In this document: piece after piece, positions 52,220-60,346 of the stretch | Numbering within the stretch: the first letter of the stretch is position 1 | Layout of the letters: every line of letters begins with the position of its first letter | Program-made: the position numbers and the translations under genes | DNA from: Puniceicoccaceae bacterium | GTDB taxonomy: Bacteria; Verrucomicrobiota; Verrucomicrobiia; Opitutales; JAFGAQ01 | DNA: 64,000 nucleotides | Assembly (NCBI GenBank): GCA_028285755.1 | Contig: JANQOQ010000004.1 | Coordinates: 1-64,000 of the forward strand | Direction: 5' to 3' | The notes under the pieces: generated by a model | Seen by the model: only the letters and a program-made list of their open reading frames with translations | Told to the model about the DNA's origin: nothing | Databases searched by the model: none

Positions 52220-53179
52220 TTAAACCTCGAAGGCATCTACCTCGCGGTAGGCCTCGATCAGGCGCATTTCGCCGGCTTTACCGGGCTGAGAGATGCCATG
52301 CTCCATGCCCATTATTCCGCGGTAGCCTTTATCATAGATGTGCTTAAAAACATTCTTGTAGTTGATCTCACCGGTGGTCGGCTCTCTGCGACCAGGAACA
52401 TCACCGATCTGGAAATAGACCGTCTCATCCCAGGCGCGATCAATGTTATTGATCAGGTTACCCTCAGTGATCTGTTGATGATAAAGGTCGTTCAGGATTT
52501 TGCAGGAGGGACTGCCGACTGCCTTGCAAACGGCATACGCCTGAGGAATGCGCTTTAGAAACAGCCCGGGGTGATTCATATGGTTGAGTGGCTCCAGAAC
52601 CATCACGATGCCATGGGGCTCGAGCATTTCTGCCATATACTTTAGATTGTCCACAACATTCTGAAACTGATACTCGGGCTCCAGACTGGGGTCTTCACAG
52701 CCGGGAACAACGGTCACCCACTTGGCGTTAACGCGTTTGGCACACTCAATAGTCTTCTCCATCTCAGCCTTGAGTATCTCGCGTAGGGCCTTAGGATCAC
52801 GATCGCGCTTATCGCGATCCAGGCGATTCCCGGAAAGCGTTGGATGGCGAAAATCTTTATAGGCTACAAAAACACCCATGGTCATCCCCAGGTCTTCGAG
52901 TTTTTTGCCAATCCTTTTTTGAAGATCTACCTCGCGCCCCATCATTCCGTTATCTTCAATACCACGGAAGCCGTGATCATACATAAATTGGATCGCATCC
53001 AGCTGGTCTTCGCCAACATGTTGACGAAAATGACGATAGTTGGGCGCATACAGATGATTAAAGGTATCTCCCTTCGCTTTCTTTTTGTGGGCATCCGCAT
53101 TTGCAGTCATGGTTGAACCCAGTAAGGCGCCTGCCGAAAGAGTGGTGATTGTCGATTGGGCAAATTGTCTTCTATTCAC
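52220..53179 (-). CDS. Tat-exported sugar phosphate isomerase/epimerase-like TIM barrel
   Basis: 319 aa. MNRRQFAQSTITTLSAGALLG has the twin-arginine motif and hydrophobic stretch of a Tat signal, as is common for such proteins in Planctomycetota and Verrucomicrobiota. The mature domain is an AP-endonuclease-2/xylose-isomerase-like barrel: MYDHGFRGIEDNGMMGRE, AKWVTVVPGCEDPS, MVLEPLNHMNHPG (metal-binding Glu), CKILNDLYHQQI, VYFQIGDVPGRREP (His/Asp region) and GYRGIMGMEHG. It resembles hydroxypyruvate-isomerase-like proteins. The exported location is odd for an isomerase and suggests a different substrate. It stands alone, outside the island and next to the tRNA. Confidence 0.85.
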   Translation of the reverse strand: MNRRQFAQSTITTLSAGALLGSTMTANADAHKKKAKGDTFNHLYAPNYRHFRQHVGEDQLDAIQFMYDHGFRGIEDNGMMGREVDLQKRIGKKLEDLGMTMGVFVAYKDFRHPTLSGNRLDRDKRDRDPKALREILKAEMEKTIECAKRVNAKWVTVVPGCEDPSLEPEYQFQNVVDNLKYMAEMLEPHGIVMVLEPLNHMNHPGLFLKRIPQAYAVCKAVGSPSCKILNDLYHQQITEGNLINNIDRAWDETVYFQIGDVPGRREPTTGEINYKNVFKHIYDKGYRGIMGMEHGISQPGKAGEMRLIEAYREVDAFEV

Positions 53180-53381
53180 AATAACAGAATTTATAGGTTA
53201 ATATGTAAGGTAAAATTAGCTCTTTCGTGTATTAAAGAGTTAATTATAAAGCAAGTGATTCTTTAGGATTAACGAATTCAGAAACAAATCAAGATAATCA
53301 GTAACTTTATAGAGACTAATAATCCATCCAGGCTTCATAATCAAGGTAGCCAACAACTTAGAAATCTTAAATACTATCAGA

Positions 53382-54668
53382 ATGCAAAGAATCGCAATTA
53401 TAGGCAGTGGTATCGCAGGAATGGCCTGTGCATGGTATTTGAGAGATTATTATGATGTTACATTGATTGAACAAAATAACTACATTGGCGGCCATACCAA
53501 TACCCAACTGGTGAATGAAAGCGGGCGTCAAATCCCGATTGATACCGGATTCATGGTTTACAACCAGAATACTTATCCCAATCTCCTAAATCTATTTGCT
53601 GAGCTTGGGGTTGATAGTGTTGAAACTGATATGTCTTTTGGGGTAAATAACTTACAAAACGGCCTCAACTACAGCAGCTCAGGTATTAGCGGACTATTTG
53701 CCAAGCGCAGCAATCTGGTAAACCCTTCGCACTGGGCATTGATCTCCGGTATTTTAAAGTTTTTCAAAGCAGCAAACCGATTTTTGGATGAGTATCCCGA
53801 TTCAGGCATAACGGTTACCGAGTTTTTCAAATACGAGCGCCTCAGCATGCGAGTAGCTAATACCTTTCTGTTGCCAATGGCGTCAGCAATCTGGTCGACT
53901 CATAATACAGGCATTGGCGATTATCCTGCGCTAGCGCTGTTTCGTTTCATGAGAAATCATGGCCTACTGGGTGCTAATAAACAATTCAAGTGGCGCACTC
54001 TTCAGGGGGGCAGTATGCAATACCGGGATCGCTTGATCGCCAGATTACCAAACAAGCCGATTCACTCATCAGAAATAAAGAATGTAATCCAGGTGGGTGA
54101 TCAGGTAGAGATATCTGGGAAAAACCTGGAAAGCCGCTTGTTTGACTATGTGGTTATCGCCGCGCACGCGGACCAAGCGCTTTCGATGTTAACCTACCCC
54201 ACCAATGGGCAGGCAAATTTGTTACAGCAATTCCAATATACTGAAAACCATACAGTGCTTCACTCGGACACTTCCGTAATGCCTCAGAACCTCAGGGCAT
54301 GGGCCAGCTGGAATTACCGTATTGAGCCTATTAGTAATTCGGGCACGATCGACGCGTCCACCCACTATTGGATGAATAACCTGCAACCCCTGGACACAAC
54401 TAAGCCCTACTTTGTATCGGTTGATTACTCGGGTGATATTGATCCCACAAAAGTCCACTGGAGCACTACTTATCATCATCCCTTTTACAATCAGGAAGCC
54501 ATTAAAGCGCAAAAACATCTCCCCAGGTTGAATGAAGAAGGCCCCATCTACTTTTGTGGCAGTTATTTCAAGAACGGCTTTCATGAAGATGCACTGGTTT
54601 CAGCGCTAAATGTTGTTAAGAAACTTAAGGAAAGGAAGGGGGTAACGCATGAAATCCTGCCTGTATAG
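53382..54668 (+). CDS. FAD-dependent amine-oxidase-like oxidoreductase of a lipid operon
   Basis: 428 aa. MQRIAIIGSGIAGMACAWYL and VTLIEQNNYIGGHTNT are the FAD-binding fold of the flavin amine oxidase/desaturase superfamily; IPIDTGFMVYNQNTYPNL and GPIYFCGSYFKNGFHEDAL are typical of the group found next to DUF1365 and cyclopropane-fatty-acid synthase genes. It probably oxidises or reduces membrane fatty acyl chains altered by the downstream methyltransferases, but this is inferred from context. First gene of an eight-gene operon; overlaps the DUF1365 gene by 20 bp. The upstream 200 bp are AT-rich with no operator recognised. Confidence 0.85.
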   Translation: MQRIAIIGSGIAGMACAWYLRDYYDVTLIEQNNYIGGHTNTQLVNESGRQIPIDTGFMVYNQNTYPNLLNLFAELGVDSVETDMSFGVNNLQNGLNYSSSGISGLFAKRSNLVNPSHWALISGILKFFKAANRFLDEYPDSGITVTEFFKYERLSMRVANTFLLPMASAIWSTHNTGIGDYPALALFRFMRNHGLLGANKQFKWRTLQGGSMQYRDRLIARLPNKPIHSSEIKNVIQVGDQVEISGKNLESRLFDYVVIAAHADQALSMLTYPTNGQANLLQQFQYTENHTVLHSDTSVMPQNLRAWASWNYRIEPISNSGTIDASTHYWMNNLQPLDTTKPYFVSVDYSGDIDPTKVHWSTTYHHPFYNQEAIKAQKHLPRLNEEGPIYFCGSYFKNGFHEDALVSALNVVKKLKERKGVTHEILPV

Positions 54669-55455
54669 CTGCGAGATATACCATAAGCGAACCCGCCCTA
54701 AATCGCACGCTTTCAAATACAAGCTTTTCACTTTCTGCGTGGATCTCGATGAATTGGAACAACTTGATAAAGTGGCACTCATTGGCATAAACCGAAGCAG
54801 CATATACTCCCTGAGAAGTAGCGACCATTATCATCAGGACGCTAAGCAAACAGATATTAAAACGAATATCCTGCAATACATACGCGAACAGGGAAATAAT
54901 GCGCCGATTGGGCAAATCAAATTAATAACTCACCTACGCACATTTGGTTATCAGTTTAACCCGGTCTCATTTTATTTTGCTTACAGTCCCAGCGGTAAGA
55001 TTAATTGCGCGGTAGCCGAAGTTGCGAACACCTACAACGAGCAGAAAATGTATTATTTGCCGCACTCAAGGCTCAAAAACAACCATTTCCGGGATACTCA
55101 AATCAAGCAATTTTACATATCGCCTTTCAGTGATTTGGAGACATCGCTGATATTCGACCTGTGCCACCCCGGTGAAGACCTCAGCGTCCATATCAATGAA
55201 TCCGACAGTGAGGGTGTTTACTTCTACAGTGGAATGACTGGTAAGCGCGTAGAGCTGACCAGCGAAAGTCTGATTTTGAACACGCTACGCTTTCCCTGGG
55301 TTACGGCTCAGGTAATCTTATCTATTCATTGGCAAGCCCTTAAGCTCTTTTTAAAGAAGGTGCCGGTTCGCAGGAAATCCGATAATCCTGAGCTACAGAC
55401 CAACACCCGCACTTACTTGAATTCAAAAAAGAAAACCGCAAAAAAAATTGTTTAG
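54649..55455 (+). CDS. DUF1365 family protein
   Basis: 268 aa. CEIYHKRTRPKSHAFKYKLF, TFCVDLDELEQL, LITHLRTFGYQFNPVSFYFAY, AVAEVANTYNEQKMYYLP and FYISPFSDLETSLIFDL are the usual conserved blocks of DUF1365. No clear catalytic motif is known to me. Family members almost always lie between an FAD oxidoreductase and a CFA-synthase gene, as here, and take part in fatty-acid modification or its stress response. Its start lies inside the end of the previous gene. Confidence 0.88.
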   Translation: MKSCLYSCEIYHKRTRPKSHAFKYKLFTFCVDLDELEQLDKVALIGINRSSIYSLRSSDHYHQDAKQTDIKTNILQYIREQGNNAPIGQIKLITHLRTFGYQFNPVSFYFAYSPSGKINCAVAEVANTYNEQKMYYLPHSRLKNNHFRDTQIKQFYISPFSDLETSLIFDLCHPGEDLSVHINESDSEGVYFYSGMTGKRVELTSESLILNTLRFPWVTAQVILSIHWQALKLFLKKVPVRRKSDNPELQTNTRTYLNSKKKTAKKIV

Positions 55456-55459
55456 TTCT

Positions 55460-56737
55460 ATGAGTCAGTCCTTCGAAAAACTATTTGTAGAAATTTTGTC
55501 ACGCTTCGATAAGGGACAATTAACCCTAAAGCTGCCATCGGGAACAGAGCATTTCTTCGGGGACGCCCAAAGTGATCAAAAAGCGCACATACAGGTCAAT
55601 GATGAGTTGTTCTTCAAGCGCGTTATCATTGGCAGTGATATCGGGATGGGTGAAAGTTATATGGAAAATCTGTGGAGCACTGATGATCTGACAGCCGTGC
55701 TTAAAGTCTTTATTCTCAATCGCCCTCACATCCAAAAAATAAGTAAAAATCCATTCATCATTGGACGTATTATTTTCTACTTATTGGGCGAACGCATTCA
55801 GCATAAAGGCCGCAGCAACAGCAAAGACCAAAGTCGCAAGAACATACACGCCCACTATGACCTGGGTAATGAGTTTTATCGGGAATTCCTCGATCCGGGC
55901 ATGACCTACTCTGCCGCTTACTTCGAGCACCCCAACCAAGATCTGGAGAGTGCTCAAAATGAAAAATACGATCGATTATGCCGTAAACTAAACCTTAAAC
56001 CCGGGCTCCATTTACTTGAGATTGGATCCGGTTGGGGCGGGTTTGCCATACATGCCGCTTCAAATTACGGTTGTCGGGTAACCACAGTCACGATTTCGGA
56101 GCGCCAATACACCTACGCTAAGAATCGCATTAAGCAGGCAGGACTAGAGGACCTCATTGAAATCCGCATACAAGACTATCGCGATATACGTGGACAGTTT
56201 GACCGTATTGCATCGATTGAAATGCTTGAGGCTGTGGGGCACGAGCATCTGGATAGTTATTTTGGCCAATGCAGCAACCTGCTGAAGCCCGACGGTATTC
56301 TGGGCATTCAGGTCATACTATCCCCGGATTCCCGCTATCAATATTATCGAAAGCGCGTCGATTTTATCCGCAAGCATATCTTCCCGGGTGGCCACCTGCC
56401 CTCGTTCCAAAGCATACACAATACGGTTAAGCAGCATAGTGATTGGGATATTCAGCATGTTGACACTTTCGGAGCCCATTATGCGGAAACTCTGAGACGA
56501 TGGCAAAGGACCTTCAATGACACTAAAAAACAACGCCGCAACCTGGGGTTTGATGATGTATTTGATCGCAAATGGAACTTTTACTTCTCCTTTTGCGAAG
56601 CGGGGTTCGACATGCGCCTTATTCAGGTGGCTCAGTTAATCTACAGCTCACCCCAGAACACGAACTACCAATTCGAAAGCGATTGGAAGGTCTACAACCG
56701 GGAAAACAAAAACTCAGCTCAATATAAATCGCTATGA
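55460..56737 (+). CDS. cfa: Cyclopropane-fatty-acid synthase family methyltransferase (first copy)
   Basis: 425 aa from the ATG at 55460 (MSQSFEKLFVEIL); a TTG-started frame reaches 55448. The helical N-terminal lipid-binding region includes IGMGESYMENLWSTDDLTAV. HAHYDLGNEFYREFLDPGMTYS is the family lead-in and LLEIGSGWGGFAIHAASNYG the SAM site. IASIEMLEAVGHEHLDSYF keeps the active-site Glu and DTFGAHYAETLRRW the Tyr. The bicarbonate-site Cys of E. coli Cfa (YSC) is replaced by Ala (YSAAYFE). It transfers a methylene or methyl group to unsaturated acyl chains. It overlaps the next gene by 4 bp. Confidence 0.9.
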   Translation: MSQSFEKLFVEILSRFDKGQLTLKLPSGTEHFFGDAQSDQKAHIQVNDELFFKRVIIGSDIGMGESYMENLWSTDDLTAVLKVFILNRPHIQKISKNPFIIGRIIFYLLGERIQHKGRSNSKDQSRKNIHAHYDLGNEFYREFLDPGMTYSAAYFEHPNQDLESAQNEKYDRLCRKLNLKPGLHLLEIGSGWGGFAIHAASNYGCRVTTVTISERQYTYAKNRIKQAGLEDLIEIRIQDYRDIRGQFDRIASIEMLEAVGHEHLDSYFGQCSNLLKPDGILGIQVILSPDSRYQYYRKRVDFIRKHIFPGGHLPSFQSIHNTVKQHSDWDIQHVDTFGAHYAETLRRWQRTFNDTKKQRRNLGFDDVFDRKWNFYFSFCEAGFDMRLIQVAQLIYSSPQNTNYQFESDWKVYNRENKNSAQYKSL

Positions 56738-57519
56738 GCTTTTTGGAACTGGCAGTTATCGGCCTGATTGCGGCGATCGTTATCATGACGATCACCTATT
56801 TCTTGTGCCTGGCCATCGATAATGCAGGATGGGTGGATGTTGTATGGGCTTTCAGCATAGGGGGGTTGTCCTTATTCTACTTTATCATAGATGGTTCAAA
56901 TGGATATAGCTGGTTGCCATTGGCTATAATACTTGCCTGGTCGATTCGCCTGGGAAGTCACCTCTTTGTGCGCATCGCAACTGAACCCGAAGATGGGCGC
57001 TATAAAGCAATTGAGCAAAAATGGGGAGGACGCAAATCACCCATGTTCTTTGGCTTCTTCATGATCCAGGCAGCTGCAGCATTCGTATTTTCACTCCCGG
57101 TATTACTGGCTATGCGTAATGCGAGTTCAGTCATCGGTTTAATTGAAATCCTGGCAATCGTTGTGGCAATGGCTTCGATTATTGGAGAAAGCATTGCTGA
57201 CCATCAGTTGAAATCTTTCAAAAAATTTCCTAACAACCACAGTGAGGTTTGCAAAGAAGGCCTTTGGAGATACTCACGCCATCCTAATTATTTCTTTGAG
57301 TGGACTTATTGGATTAGCTACGCCGTCATTCTGGCAGGCACTGATGCCTTCTATCTCTCCCTTTTATTTCCCGCAATCATGCTATTTCTCGTATTGAAGG
57401 TAACTGGAATACCGCCGACCGAGGCACAGGCCATCCGTAAACGGGGAGATCTTTACCGCCAATATCAAAATGAAACCAGTGCATTTTTCCCCTGGTTTCC
57501 CAACACAAACAACAAGTAA
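56734..57519 (+). CDS. DUF1295 integral membrane protein (steroid 5-alpha-reductase-like)
   Basis: 261 aa with about six to seven membrane helices (IGLIAAIVIMTITYFLCLAI, VVWAFSIGGLSLFYFI, PLAIILAWSIRLGSHLF and others). CKEGLWRYSRHPNYFFEWTYW contains the RHPNY(F/L)-E motif of the 3-oxo-5-alpha-steroid 4-dehydrogenase C-terminal family; TGIPPTEAQAIRKRG is a DUF1295 signature. It could reduce a double bond of a modified lipid with NAD(P)H, in line with its position between two CFA-type methyltransferases. It starts within the stop of the preceding gene. Confidence 0.88.
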   Translation: MSFLELAVIGLIAAIVIMTITYFLCLAIDNAGWVDVVWAFSIGGLSLFYFIIDGSNGYSWLPLAIILAWSIRLGSHLFVRIATEPEDGRYKAIEQKWGGRKSPMFFGFFMIQAAAAFVFSLPVLLAMRNASSVIGLIEILAIVVAMASIIGESIADHQLKSFKKFPNNHSEVCKEGLWRYSRHPNYFFEWTYWISYAVILAGTDAFYLSLLFPAIMLFLVLKVTGIPPTEAQAIRKRGDLYRQYQNETSAFFPWFPNTNNK

Positions 57520-57524
57520 TATTT

Positions 57525-58538
57525 ATGAACGCAGTAACCTTAGTAGAAAATGGATTCATACCGACCTGGCTTGTAAGAGTGGGCATACGGAACAAGCTTA
57601 AACGTAAGCTCGAGCTCGAATCCAACAAGGCCAACAAAAATGAATTTGTGGAGATGCTTAAAAAGAGCCCCATCGCAATCGCCACTGATGACGCAAATGA
57701 CCAACACTATCAAGTGCCTACAGAATTTTACACCCGTATTCTGGGAGCCCGCATGAAGTATAGTGCCTGCTATTGGCCCGAGGGTGTTGGCAATCTGGAT
57801 GAGGCAGAGGAAGCCTCACTGATGCTGGTCTCAGAACGTGCAGAACTCAAGGATGGCATGGATATATTGGAGCTGGGTTGTGGCTGGGGTTCATTCTCAC
57901 TCTGGGCAGCAGAGCATTATCCGAAATCCAGCATACTGGCAGTATCGAATTCAAAGACTCAGGCTGATTATATCCGTGCACGTGCCGAAGAGCGAGAGCT
58001 TAACAATATCGAAGTGATCACTGAAAACATGGTCAACTTTGATGCTCCCTCACAGTTTGACCGGATCGTCTCCATTGAGATGTTTGAGCACATGCGTAAT
58101 TATGAACAACTGTTTGCACGGGTATCGAGCTGGCTTAAAAATGACGGCAAGTTATTCGTACATGTTTTCAGCCATAAAGAGTATGCATACACCTATGATG
58201 ACTCAGACAAGTCGGACTGGATGTCCAACTACTTCTTCACCGGAGGGGTAATGCCCTCGCACGATCTATTCTCGCACTTCAGTAATGATTTGAAGATCGA
58301 GGACAACTGGCAGCTCAATGGAGTGCACTATACAAAGACTTTGGAGGCGTGGCTAAAGAACCTTGACTCCCGCTATAATGATATCCTTCCTATCTTTCGG
58401 AAACACTACGGTAAGCGGGATACGCAGAAGTGGATACACCGGTGGCGTATATTTATTTTAGCATGTTCTGAATTATTTGGTTATCAGAAGGGTAGCGAAT
58501 GGGGAGTCTCCCACTATCGCTTCACAAAAAACGTTTAG
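57525..58538 (+). CDS. CFA/coclaurine-N-methyltransferase-like SAM methyltransferase (second copy)
   Basis: 337 aa. DDANDQHYQVPTEFYTRILG and MKYSACYWPEGVGNLDEAEE precede the SAM-binding MDILELGCGWGSFSLWAAEH. IVSIEMFEHMRNYEQLF keeps the family Glu. The segment SNYFFTGGVMPSHDLF and NGVHYTKTLEAWLKNLD resemble plant coclaurine N-methyltransferases and the related bacterial clade rather than true Cfa. A second methylation of an acyl chain is the likely role. It follows DUF1295 by 5 bp and precedes the desaturase by 7 bp. Confidence 0.88.
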   Translation: MNAVTLVENGFIPTWLVRVGIRNKLKRKLELESNKANKNEFVEMLKKSPIAIATDDANDQHYQVPTEFYTRILGARMKYSACYWPEGVGNLDEAEEASLMLVSERAELKDGMDILELGCGWGSFSLWAAEHYPKSSILAVSNSKTQADYIRARAEERELNNIEVITENMVNFDAPSQFDRIVSIEMFEHMRNYEQLFARVSSWLKNDGKLFVHVFSHKEYAYTYDDSDKSDWMSNYFFTGGVMPSHDLFSHFSNDLKIEDNWQLNGVHYTKTLEAWLKNLDSRYNDILPIFRKHYGKRDTQKWIHRWRIFILACSELFGYQKGSEWGVSHYRFTKNV

Positions 58539-58545
58539 TTAGATT

Positions 58546-59292
58546 ATGACAGTTATTATAGTATTTTTTGTTCTGCACTGGTATTCCAGCGCGTTTGCAC
58601 AAAGCTTTTTCTTACATCGCTATACATCGCACCGCATGTTTACGATGAATAAATTTTGGGAGCGATTCTTTTATCTGTTTACTTTCATTGCGCAGGGTTC
58701 CTCTTTTCTGCACCCCAAATCCTACGCTTTATTGCATTTGCAGCATCACACCCACAGCGATACGGAAGAAGATCCGCACTCGCCTCACTTCTTTCAGGAT
58801 GTACTTCAGATGATGCTAAACACCAAGCGCATCTACGAAGAATATCGACTGGGTAAACGCAAGGGCCCCAATAAGTTTGCAGATGCAATCCCCACTTGGG
58901 ATTTGGTAGATCGTATCGGTAACAGCATGATCACGCGATTGGGTTTCGTAGCCATTTACGTAGCTATCTACGTGATCTATGCTCCTTCTATTTGGTGGTT
59001 CCTACTATTGCCCATCCATGCAATTATTGGCCCCCTTCATGGAGCTTTCATCAACTGGTGTGGCCACAAATACGGATATCAAAACTTCGATAACAAAGAC
59101 CACTCCAAAAACACCTTCGCAATTGATCTTTTTTTCGTGGGTGAGTGCTTTCAGAACAATCACCATAAATATCCGCGAAGAGCAAATTTTGCAGTAAAGT
59201 GGTTTGAATATGACATAATATATCCTATAATCAAGTTGCTCCATTGGACGCGTGTCATACGCCTACTCGATCCAAAACCGGCAGCTGCTTAA
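58546..59292 (+). CDS. Membrane fatty-acid desaturase
   Basis: 248 aa, at the short end for the family, with two hydrophobic membrane-spanning pairs. The three His boxes are present: HRYTSH (residues about 24-29), HLQHHTHSD and NNHHKYP. HGAFINWCGHKYGYQNF is also typical of acyl desaturases with a di-iron site. It adds a double bond to an acyl chain, making the substrate for the CFA-type methyltransferases or further oxidising their products. Sixth gene of the operon. Confidence 0.9.
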   Translation: MTVIIVFFVLHWYSSAFAQSFFLHRYTSHRMFTMNKFWERFFYLFTFIAQGSSFLHPKSYALLHLQHHTHSDTEEDPHSPHFFQDVLQMMLNTKRIYEEYRLGKRKGPNKFADAIPTWDLVDRIGNSMITRLGFVAIYVAIYVIYAPSIWWFLLLPIHAIIGPLHGAFINWCGHKYGYQNFDNKDHSKNTFAIDLFFVGECFQNNHHKYPRRANFAVKWFEYDIIYPIIKLLHWTRVIRLLDPKPAAA

Positions 59293-59305
59293 AATTCTAA
59301 CCACT

Positions 59306-59836
59306 ATGAAAACACTTACACTTGCAATAACACTACTACTCACAAGCATCATGTTCTCTCAGGCAGACGAATTAAATGTTGGCGATACTGTTCCGGCAGT
59401 CACCGTCCTCAATCAAAATAACGAAAAGGTGGACATGGGCACTAAACTCGCAGATGGCATCACCATGGTCTTCTTTTATCCAATGGCCGACACACCCGGA
59501 TGCACGAAGCAGGCATGCAGCATGCGCGATTCTTTCGAAGAACTCCAGGCACAAGGAGTTAAAGTGTTTGGCGTCAGCTACGATTCAGCGGAAGCCCAGG
59601 CAAAATTTAAAGACAAGTATAGCCTGCCCTATGACCTCATAGCGGACACCGAAAAGAAGCTGTCCAAAGCGTTTGGCAATGATCGGGCCATGCGTGCACC
59701 CAGGCAGGCTTACATTGTGGAAGATGGTGTTGTCATCTGGAGAGATTTGAAAGCCTCGACATCCAGTCAGGCGGCAGACGTTAAGCAAGCATTGACAGAC
59801 CTTGGCAAAATGAAATTTGCCTCGTTGTCTTCATAA
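59306..59836 (+). CDS. Exported peroxiredoxin (BCP/AhpC-TSA type)
   Basis: 176 aa from the ATG at 59306, which heads a signal peptide (MKTLTLAITLLLTSIMFSQA); a longer frame begins within the desaturase gene. FFYPMADTPGCTKQACSMRD holds the peroxidatic Cys66 and a second Cys71 in the BCP-like spacing. It reduces hydroperoxides, presumably lipid peroxides, in the periplasm. Its presence supports a link between this lipid operon and oxidative stress. The chalcone-isomerase-like gene starts one base after its stop. Confidence 0.92.
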   Translation: MKTLTLAITLLLTSIMFSQADELNVGDTVPAVTVLNQNNEKVDMGTKLADGITMVFFYPMADTPGCTKQACSMRDSFEELQAQGVKVFGVSYDSAEAQAKFKDKYSLPYDLIADTEKKLSKAFGNDRAMRAPRQAYIVEDGVVIWRDLKASTSSQAADVKQALTDLGKMKFASLSS

Positions 59837-60346
59837 ATGAGATTACTCCTCACCTGCTTTTGTGCGCTTGCGTTATCAGTAACATACGCAAGCGCATACG
59901 ACCTAAACTTACCGTTTAAGGGGAAGTCAAAGGTCAAAGTCGCATGGTTTTTGCATATCTGCGACATCTCCCTCTATTGCCTACCCGAGACGGATATTAC
60001 GGATGTTTTAGAGGCCACCCCCAAAAGGCTTGAGATCGAGTATGCACGCTCAATCTCCGCTGAATCTCTCATAAAACAGGGCAATAGTGCCCTCGAAGAC
60101 ACATTCGATGAAGCTACCATTGCTCAATTTGCCGAGCCGCTCGATCAAATTAATGCAGCTTACGTGGATGTAAGGGACGGTGATATCTATGCACTCGAAT
60201 ATATTCCAGGCAAGGGGCTATCGTTATACCTGAATGAAAAGAAGAAGCTCGAAATCGAAGGCGATGAATTCGCCGCTTTTTATCTGAGTATCTGGTTAGG
60301 CGACGAAGGTAAAGCAAAGGAAATCAAGGAAGATATCTTCGATTAA
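59837..60346 (+). CDS. Exported chalcone-isomerase-like protein
   Basis: 169 aa with signal peptide (MRLLLTCFCALALSVTYASA). VKVAWFLHICDISLYCLPE, TPKRLEIEYARSISAESLIK and YVDVRDGDIYALEYIPGKGL, ending in DEFAAFYLSIWLGDE, match bacterial chalcone-isomerase-like (PF16036) proteins. The fold binds fatty acids in the plant relatives, so a periplasmic lipid-handling role fits. Such genes often accompany CFA/DUF1365 operons. Last gene of the operon; its stop overlaps the stop of the convergent transporter gene. Confidence 0.82.
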   Translation: MRLLLTCFCALALSVTYASAYDLNLPFKGKSKVKVAWFLHICDISLYCLPETDITDVLEATPKRLEIEYARSISAESLIKQGNSALEDTFDEATIAQFAEPLDQINAAYVDVRDGDIYALEYIPGKGLSLYLNEKKKLEIEGDEFAAFYLSIWLGDEGKAKEIKEDIFD

